A DNA stretch of 64,000 nucleotides from Tridacna crocea (Eukaryota > Mollusca > Bivalvia > Cardiida > Cardiidae): positions 58,601,159 through 58,665,158 of the forward strand of contig OX031059.1 of the NCBI GenBank assembly GCA_943736015.1, given 5' to 3'. Made by a program: the position numbers and the translations under genes. Below are positions 57,642 through 64,000 of this stretch, in pieces; position 1 is the first letter of the stretch, and every line of letters starts with the position of its first letter. Under the pieces are notes generated by a model. It was given only the letters and a program-made list of their open reading frames with translations, had not been told where the DNA came from and searched no databases.

Positions 57642-58169
57642 ATACATCGCAGCTAGAGTGTTGTATCAAGTGTGATCCGGTATTGTCACAATATGTCGTT
57701 GGTGTTTTTGCGTCAGATACTCTACCACGCCAACCAATGAAACAACAATATGGACTTATTGTAAATACTGATAGTTCTTCCGGTCCTGGACGACACTGGT
57801 GCGCTATTTACAACGACGGGCATGGACATATGGAATTCTTTGATAGCTATGGTAGAATTGCGAAAGAAAATAGTGTTTATATTTCACGATGGATACATCA
57901 GAGAGCAATGACTTTGAACATAAACAGAAAACAACTTCAAAGCAACCATTCAACCGTGTGTGGACTTTATTGTATTTTGTACTTACACCAAAGGTTGAAA
58001 TGGAATATCAATGGACGAGTTTGTTGGTTCATTTAGTACCTGTGTGGATGTGAATGACGAATATGTGGAAAACATTGTGGCATCAGTTTTTTCAGAATGC
58101 TTTTCAAATGGTGTTATGTATGATCAAAGCTGTATTCCACTTTCTCCTTGTACATATAAAAGCGTGTAA
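57638..58169 (+). pseudogene. Adenain-type cysteine protease, one frameshift
   Basis: Maturation protease of the C5 (adenovirus) type. The ATG at 57638 overlaps the capsid stop (ATGA). Catalytic set in order: GRHWCAIY with His53, EFFDSYGR with Asp69, Gln101 and STVCGLYC with Cys108; the spacing matches adenain (His, Asp/Glu, Gln, Cys). The first frame stops at 58036 (132 residues) after a frame change near 58015. The other frame continues SFSTCVDVNDEYVENIVASV to TAA 58167-58169, giving about 177 residues in all, short of adenovirus protease (about 204). The catalytic half is complete. Confidence 0.85.
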
Positions 58170-58174
58170 ATAAA
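58169..58174 (+). terminator. Polyadenylation signal of the plus-strand cassette
   Basis: AATAAA overlapping the end of the protease stop codon; only one such signal follows the compact gene row. Confidence 0.6.
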
Positions 58175-58201
58175 TGTAAAAAGAATACATCTTACTGAGA
58201 T

Positions 58202-58207
58202 TTTATT
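58202..58207 (-). terminator. Convergent polyadenylation signal
   Basis: AATAAA on the minus strand, about 45 nt beyond the stop of the small minus-strand ORF and 30 nt from the plus-strand signal; tail-to-tail ends. Confidence 0.45.
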
Positions 58208-58249
58208 CATCTTTACTGCATGCACGTATTACAACAATCTTCATATATA

Positions 58250-58462
58250 TTAAAAACAAATTTTTTCACAGGGAGTAATTTTGAAATTGTCCAAGAGGAA
58301 ACTTTGGTCTTCGATGGGAGTAAACACCTGATTTTCGAATAACAAAGTTTCACCTTGAATTTGCGTAAGTTCTGGCATTTGATTTTTTGAGACTTGTTCT
58401 GGAGGAGAATCCATTGGTTCATCTGATGGATTTTCACTCCATTGTATTGATGTCTCATTCAT
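58250..58462 (-). CDS. Small acidic ORF convergent to the cassette
   Basis: 70 codons from ATG 58462, acidic and Pro/Gln-rich (NPSDEPMDSPPEQVSKNQMP), C-terminus TPCEKICF. No family recognised. The nearby minus-strand AATAAA supports it as a short gene or last exon of something further right. It could equally be a chance frame. Confidence 0.3.
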   Translation of the reverse strand: MNETSIQWSENPSDEPMDSPPEQVSKNQMPELTQIQGETLLFENQVFTPIEDQSFLLDNFKITPCEKICF

Positions 58463-58515
58463 TTGATCAGATTACTCCTGACTATCACGGGTAGGAAACT
58501 TCATATTCAGAGCCA

Positions 58516-58588
58516 ATGGCTCCGACGAGAAAATGTTGTATTGGTCTTCCGTTTCTGAAGATGTCGGCTCAAAACAATCCAAAAACAG
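58516..58588 (+). CDS. Candidate first exon of the YqaJ-family gene
   Basis: ATGGCTCCGACGAG opens a Cys-containing start (MAPTRKCCIGLPFL), followed by ACAG|GTAAGC, a strong donor. The next acceptor (CTTTTTCTTCCAG at 59237) leads to the large exon. The phase of this donor does not fit the downstream frame exactly, so a small indel or a different donor must be assumed. Confidence 0.4.
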
Positions 58589-59237
58589 GTAAGCTCGTCA
58601 TTATTTGTAATTATGTGTTCTTATGTCTTTGAAATTCAAAAAAAGGAGAATGTCATTCGATTCTCTGGTCTTTCAACGTGTTTTCTGCACTGCAGAAAGT
58701 TGGAACAGGTGTATGATGTTGTCTGAATCATTTGTGGCGTGGGTTGACCGTAGCCAAAATAATACGTCTAGGACCTAAATTTAGTCTGTTATTGCCCATT
58801 AAATAAGCAAAGAAAAGAAATTTCCCTGTTCTACAGGTTTAATTAAATGTCTTTGACGTTTCCATTTGCTCAATACAAGAATCGACGGAAAACTATACAA
58901 AACGGGCGTATTCTAAGAAAGGCTCCGATTGTGTAGGTCGGCTTACGAAAATATCGGTTGGCTCCGATGGAAGAGGAATTTTATTTTCTTTTTTCTAATT
59001 TATAATAATACGTTATCGGGGCATATAAGAAGGTGCTTGGAGTTAAATGTGAAGGAACAAGTTCATCTTAGGCCTATTTTCTCATTGTGTTTTATATATA
59101 GAAATAGCAAAGAGAAGTATTTTACCAATTTTACATATTGTCAAATTGGCATTTTGTTAATATGAATGTACAATCAGAAAACGTAAAAGATGGCATTCAT
59201 TCCATTTTTATGTTTACTGATTTCCTTTTTCTTCCAG
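58589..59237 (+). other. Probable intron, no other feature
   Basis: GTAAGC to TTCTTCCAG, AT-rich; nothing else seen in it. Confidence 0.45.
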
Positions 59238-62200
59238 ACTATGGGAGTGTTTAAAGGGAGGAGAAAGCGTGGGTTGCAGCTGGCCATTCAGAAGCCACAT
59301 GTGTACAGAAAAAAAAAGTTATGCCAGAGTGACATGGCAGAAAGGTCACCTTTCAAATCGCCTGTGCACAAACGGGTGAGATTAGAAACGCCAAAACGAT
59401 TGAAGGCATCACCTAGCCCTTTTAAAACAGGGACATCACCAAAGCCGTCTTTGAACAAAAAAAGAATTGGGTTTAGGCCAAATATTTTTCAAAGCCATAC
59501 AGTTTCAAGGCGCAAGTTGTCATACTCGACACCGAAACAAGATGGGCCACAGAATTACAACTTTCTTATGGAAGACGAATCCCTGTCAGACATTGAAACA
59601 GATGACATAAGAAAAAACACCTTAGATTTGGAAAATACAGAACTTATAATTATATGTGATTTTCTCAAAGAGATTGACAAAACTGGTTATAAAAGCATTT
59701 TCCTTACCTTTTTTTCCATGGTAAAGCACAAACGTTTTCCATTAAACAATATTGCATTTCAATTGTTCACTGACGTAATTAATTGGTTTAGCAAAACTGA
59801 CACTAGAGGCATGAGGTACTCGAAGTCTACACTGAATTTTTTTTGGCTTGGCAAGAAGCTATTTGGGGGACGTTTCATAAGGTTTATGAGCGGTCTGAAG
59901 AATGAAACTGATCTGCTGGCTGGAAAAACAACAATGTCTCCAAGTAATTAAAAAATTAATTTTGCTTGTCCTAGTGAATATGTATTGGCAAATTTGAATC
60001 CTTTGGGCAGTGATTTTCCTGAAATTAAAGGAGCTGGTTTAATAGATGGTATGATTCAACTTAAGGCTGAAAAATATAGTGAAAATTCTTTTGTGTTGAT
60101 GTTTGATGGAAAGAAAATAAAAAGGGGCACTGATGTTGATTTGCTTGGTTTTGAAGACGGGCAAACTCTTGAAAGTCGAAAAAAAGAGCATGAACAAGCT
60201 TGTAATCTAATGTCAGAAGCAACAACGTTATTTAAAAACAGTGCAGTTCTATTTGAACGACTTGAGCTTACAACAGGACAGTACAAAAGCATCGTATCTG
60301 AAAAACTTGACATTATTTTCGAGATGCATCAGAAATCTAAGAGAACGTAAAAGACTTAAAGAATTGCAACTGGTGAAACTAAAGGAAAAATCATCAAAGG
60401 ATATTGTTGGATCGACAAATTATGCATATGCAATAGATATGTGTAGAACTGTTACATACCAACTAGAAAATTGTATATCTGAACTCCTGGATATTCAGTT
60501 CACCATTTGCAAGGCAAAAGCTTTTCTTAATAGAGCTGGACAGTTATTTGCAAAGACTAAAGAGATCAATTTGAATGAACAAGCCAATGTTGTTCTACTG
60601 CAAGAACCAGATGTAATGAAAATAAATCTTCACGTGAACAATTTGGACACACATCTTATCAAGCAGCGATCTGCCGATTAGTTTGCTGCAAGGAAAGAGG
60701 CAAAGGTAACTGGCAGTACTGCATACAGTGCACTAGGGTGTGATGGTCTAAAACGGCAGAGAGAACACTTTGACCAAGTAGTATAAGTGGCGTGGAAAAT
60801 CCGGAGCCAAATGCGGAACAAAAAGCAGCAATGCAGCATGGCTGTGAAAGTGAAAAACACCAAATAGCATCACTTTCTTCAATTATAATGCCTTGTCTCT
60901 ATCCACAAATGATATTCTACGAAGAAGGTTATTATAAAAAACATGGTATTATCGTTTCTCCTGACGGAAGTCTGCAGACAGAAACAGGCATTCAGTATGC
61001 TTTCGAAGGGAAAGCGCCAGTAGAAAATGTGTATAAATGTCCAGTTCATTATGAGGTTCCAGACAGATATATTTCACAAACTATACTAGAGGCTGACACT
61101 CTGAAATCAAGGAGAGGGACCTTATACCTATGTTACACGAATGAAAGTGTAACTCTATTTGAAATACCACCAAATGAATCTCTCTCTGAAAGTATATACA
61201 CAGTATCAAATTCACTCTATCACGCAAAGGTTCCAAAACGCCCGTCACGTATTTCGGAAGAAAGCAAAAAGCTTAAACAGCAACTTCAAACGCATGCCAA
61301 AGAATGCATATTTATAGGAGAGTTTCCTTCCGTTCAAGGAACATTTAACAGCAATGGAACAGGTGGTCAGTGGAGTATAAGCTCCAATGAAAAGCAAAAT
61401 ACCTGCCATTATGATGAGCTATTGAAAGCCATGCTTAGAGCTACAGCCGCTGTGCAAGATTGTTATGAGCTTCAAAGACAACATGCGTCACAAGTAGTCG
61501 TGTATCTATTAGCAGACCTGGATAGACTTTGGAAACCAGAGGAACCACACGCCGTGCCAGTTTTGTATTTCTATCGAGGGTACAGTCTTTCCATGCCTAT
61601 AATACGAAAAATTACAGAGTATTGTAAAAACCAATGTAAGAAAAACGGGATAGACATAGTTATCACATGCTCTGATGGAGAGTTTCTACCATTAATGGTA
61701 CACGACAAAAATTGCAATCCACTGACATTGCTACAGTTGAGTAAGCATGTTTGGACAAAGGTGTGCAAACTTCAGAAAAGTGAAATAGTAAGGGAATTGG
61801 GTAAACTGAATAAGGTGTACTGTGTAAAGAAAACAGGTACTAGCGTAGAACTTTCGAGTTTGGAAGAGAATAAGGTAGTGACCCCAAAACACGGTTGGAT
61901 ACAGATGAAGAATGTCCCGAAAGGTACAGTCAATGAACCTTATAGTAGTGAAGAAATTGTTTCAAGTGATGTCATATCGACAAATGGGGACTTTTTGAAA
62001 GACAACGTTTTTCTGGGCCCTGTGCTGCAAGAAAACCAATTGACACACAAATATACCCAGGAGGAAATAGAAAAAACAATAGCACAACATGAAGATGACG
62101 CAAGCCTTAATACCACAATTCTGTATGACGTTAATGATGACAATTTCCTTGAACACTTCGATCCAGACAATGAGGAAAATACAATGGAGATGGAGCAAGG

Positions 62201-63416
62201 ATTACCTCAACCTGATTATGTAATTAGTGACAAAGAGTTAAATGATATTGTACACTTATTACAAAAGCAAAACCCTTCAAAGTGGATAAATCTGGATAAA
62301 GACATGTTAAAAGGCAAACTTGAAAGTGCTAAAAGTCTGAGCACGTTTCTGGTAAAAGAATTGCTGGAAATAACCCACTACATTAATCTGAAAATTGCCA
62401 AATACAACAAACAGCTACAAACTAAAAGCAAAGATAAAACTGCTCCGGTGAATCAACTGTCTCAGTATATAGGAGATGGCAGTGAGACAGAAAAAACAGT
62501 CAAAAGGCAAGTAAAACTAAAGTCGCCAAAAAGTTTAAAAGATATTGTCGAAAAGTTTCTTATGAAGAAAGACTTTCCTAAGCAAGTGCTTAACATTGCG
62601 TATGCGTCCTACTTATGGCCTGGAGAAGTAAAGAAATGGCGGGAAAAGGCTTTTGTCAGCGACAATGTGGAAGTTGCTGGGGTCGGAAATTTTCACCCAT
62701 ATTATGTGCCAGAGTTTGACCTTGAAACACAAGATATTTGCTTGTTTTCCTACGATAAGACCTACTTAGGAACGAATTTCAGGAAAGCGTTGTGTTTGAA
62801 TAAAGTGGAGGGCGTGAGTAGAATGGCATGGGAAAATGTTACAAAAGGGTCGCCTGATGTGTTACACCCAAGTGTGATTCATATATCTGAAGAAGGGAAA
62901 ATACTGGACCAAATGAAAGAGAAACTTGCAATTAATATGGTCAGTGCTGATGTTGAAACAAAAGTGATACAAAATGGTGATGTGAAAGAGGCAAGACTCT
63001 GTCATGTATTAAGGGAAGGTCTTTTTGTAGCTGATGATACGCCGGAAATATCAGCCAGAGAAAGATGTATCAAGAGAATGGAGCTAATGCAATGGTTAGA
63101 TTATGGCGTTGACTTTGGACACTTTCCTCCGTATGGAGCGAGAATAAAAGGACTTTCTAACATTTTGTATGAAGGACTGAGAATAAGCCTTGAAGCAAAA
63201 TTATATTTATATACACTGTCCAAAAAAGGAACATATTCCGCCCGAGCACCCAACACCCTGTGCTAAGAATCATTCTTTAGTAGTATGCAGGATATGGATC
63301 CATGGGGACAAGGTGTTCTGACCGGCGAGGGTTCCATTTTCATGGCAGTTATTGTTGAAACACCTGAATGACTTCACAACAATAACTGCCATGAAAATGG
63401 AACCACCAGAAAAACG
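59238..63416 (+). pseudogene. Large mobile-family gene with YqaJ-like nuclease domain, broken
   Basis: Regions in order: a basic, Ser/Pro-rich head (KGRRKRGLQLAIQKPHVYRK, 59.24-59.55 kb); GMRYSKSTLNFFWLGKKLFG (59.81 kb); FVLMFDGKKIKRGTD (60.1 kb); a helical segment; KVTGSTAYSALGCDGLKRQR (60.7 kb). A PD-(D/E)XK-like core follows: E21 in HGCESE, D58 in SPDGSL, E72-G-K74 and Q96 in RYISQT, numbered from 60792. After that come VVVYLLADLDRLW, DIVITCSDGEF, an acidic linker and RISLEAKLYLYTLSKKGTYS. Breaks: TAA 59949, frame change near 60330, TAG 60679, TAA near 60783, frame change near 60790, TAA 63264. It ends at donor CG|GTATGT (63417). Resembles uncharacterised repeated genes of cnidarians and molluscs. 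Confidence 0.7.
63330..63404. repeat. 28-nt perfect inverted repeat inside the gene
   Basis: GGTTCCATTTTCATGGCAGTTATTGTTG (63330-63357; complement 63377-63404), 19-nt spacer. The right arm is in frame with expected coding sequence (FTTITAMKMEPPEKR), so the left arm looks like an inverted copy inserted into the exon. Confidence 0.8.
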
Positions 63417-63651
63417 GTATGTTCTTTATATATTGCCCGTTACAATAGTCTGTCTGTCTGTCTTCCATCTCTCTCTTTCTTCATATTTCTTTTTCTTCGT
63501 CTTGCTTTCCTTACCTCAACCTCACATTCTTTATTTTTTACTGTCTCTTTATCGCTCACCCCCTGTCTGTCAGTCAGTCAGTCAGTCAGTCAGTCAGTCT
63601 GAATAACTGTCTGTCTGTCTGTGTAACAGAGAATGATGATTAGCACTATTA
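63417..63651. repeat. Microsatellite-rich tail
   Basis: GTCTGTCTGTCTGTC near 63450 and 63609, and (CAGT)n at about 63568-63600, within pyrimidine-rich sequence. This may be the start of an intron. Confidence 0.7.
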
Positions 63652-63770
63652 TTAACTCTTTACCAAACAACAAAACTTGGACTTGTCTAAATCGAAAGCA
63701 TTTGCGGACGACAAAATAAATGTAAATCAAAAATTGAAAAATGATTTGGAAAGGGTGGAAAGGTTCATCA
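63652..63770 (+). repeat. MITE, right half missing
   Basis: TTAACTCTTTACCAAACAAC through AAGGGTGGAAAGG; it stops before the palindrome. 63771-64000 has no recognised feature. Confidence 0.8.
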
Positions 63771-64000
63771 CTGTGAAAAACCGTGACCAAGTTGTAATAA
63801 GATCACATATTTGTCACATGTTAGAATTCGAATCCAACACAACTGATATTGTGTTTGAAATTGTCAGGAATATTTACATCAAGACAAAAAGTAAGACTGC
63901 ATATCCAGTTCCAGAAGGTAATCATCCCAGTCAAGTAGAACAACAAGATGTAAGGTGTCTGTGTCGCCAAAACAAGTATATATCCTGTATAATACCAAAG

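Noticed and set aside
1..64000. CRISPR array, bacterial operon or phage origin
   Set aside because: No regularly spaced short repeats with unique spacers and no Shine-Dalgarno-led genes; introns, tRNA features and transposons are eukaryotic. The 57-, 156- and 166-bp arrays lack spacers.
58175..64000. DNA polymerase B or packaging ATPase to complete the Polinton
   Set aside because: No YxDTDS-type polymerase motif and no Walker A ATPase was found on either strand; the long gene there is YqaJ-like instead.

Overview
The window reads as nuclear DNA of an invertebrate animal, most likely a bivalve mollusc. This is inferred from three things: a eukaryotic tRNA-Ser(GCT), GT-AG introns, and elements with ~156-166 bp tandem cores bounded by a microsatellite-rich head and a hairpin tail, a structure described for bivalve 'pearl'-type elements. 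It is AT-rich, gene-poor and packed with mobile DNA, much of it nested.

1-32 kb: about twenty copies of a short TTAA-flanked palindromic MITE (about 209-240 bp), which recurs across the whole window; two tandem-core pearl-like elements (2.19-3.30 kb and 28.98-30.91 kb); a TA-flanked pogo-like element (6.59-7.78 kb); tRNA-Ser (9.37 kb); a Mutator-like element with a 9-bp target duplication (10.35-11.33 kb); a 57-bp minisatellite (4.83-5.16 kb). Phase-compatible exon candidates on the minus strand (19.6-23.7 kb) are the only plausible host gene; I do not recognise the product.

32-49 kb: a 1.6-kb TTAA foldback (33.6-35.2 kb) beside a decayed integrase fragment; a 3.9-kb terminal-inverted-repeat element (35.92-39.85 kb) that split a MITE and carries eight copies of a 14-mer; a 413-bp hairpin element with 5-bp direct repeats (40.85-41.27 kb); a second element with 9-bp duplications nested in a MITE (41.50-42.69 kb); and a 5'-truncated non-LTR retrotransposon on the minus strand (45.24-46.85 kb).

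49.7-53.8 kb: recent near-identical segmental duplications.

53.8-58.2 kb: a compact virus-like cassette of the Polinton/Maverick (adintovirus-like) type. Behind a 70-nt palindrome and three TGACGTCA sites come, all on the plus strand, an integrase with a frameshifted chromodomain, a probable minor capsid protein (intact), a basic core-like protein, a broken F54H12.2-like capsid candidate with a spliceosomal intron, and an adenain-type cysteine protease. Genes abut or overlap by 4 nt (ATGA). No family-B DNA polymerase or packaging ATPase is visible.

58.2-64 kb: a small convergent minus-strand ORF, then a large broken plus-strand gene (59.24-63.42 kb) of an uncharacterised mobile family with a YqaJ-like PD-(D/E)XK nuclease core, ending at a candidate splice donor. 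Whether it belongs to the same element as the capsid cassette is open.
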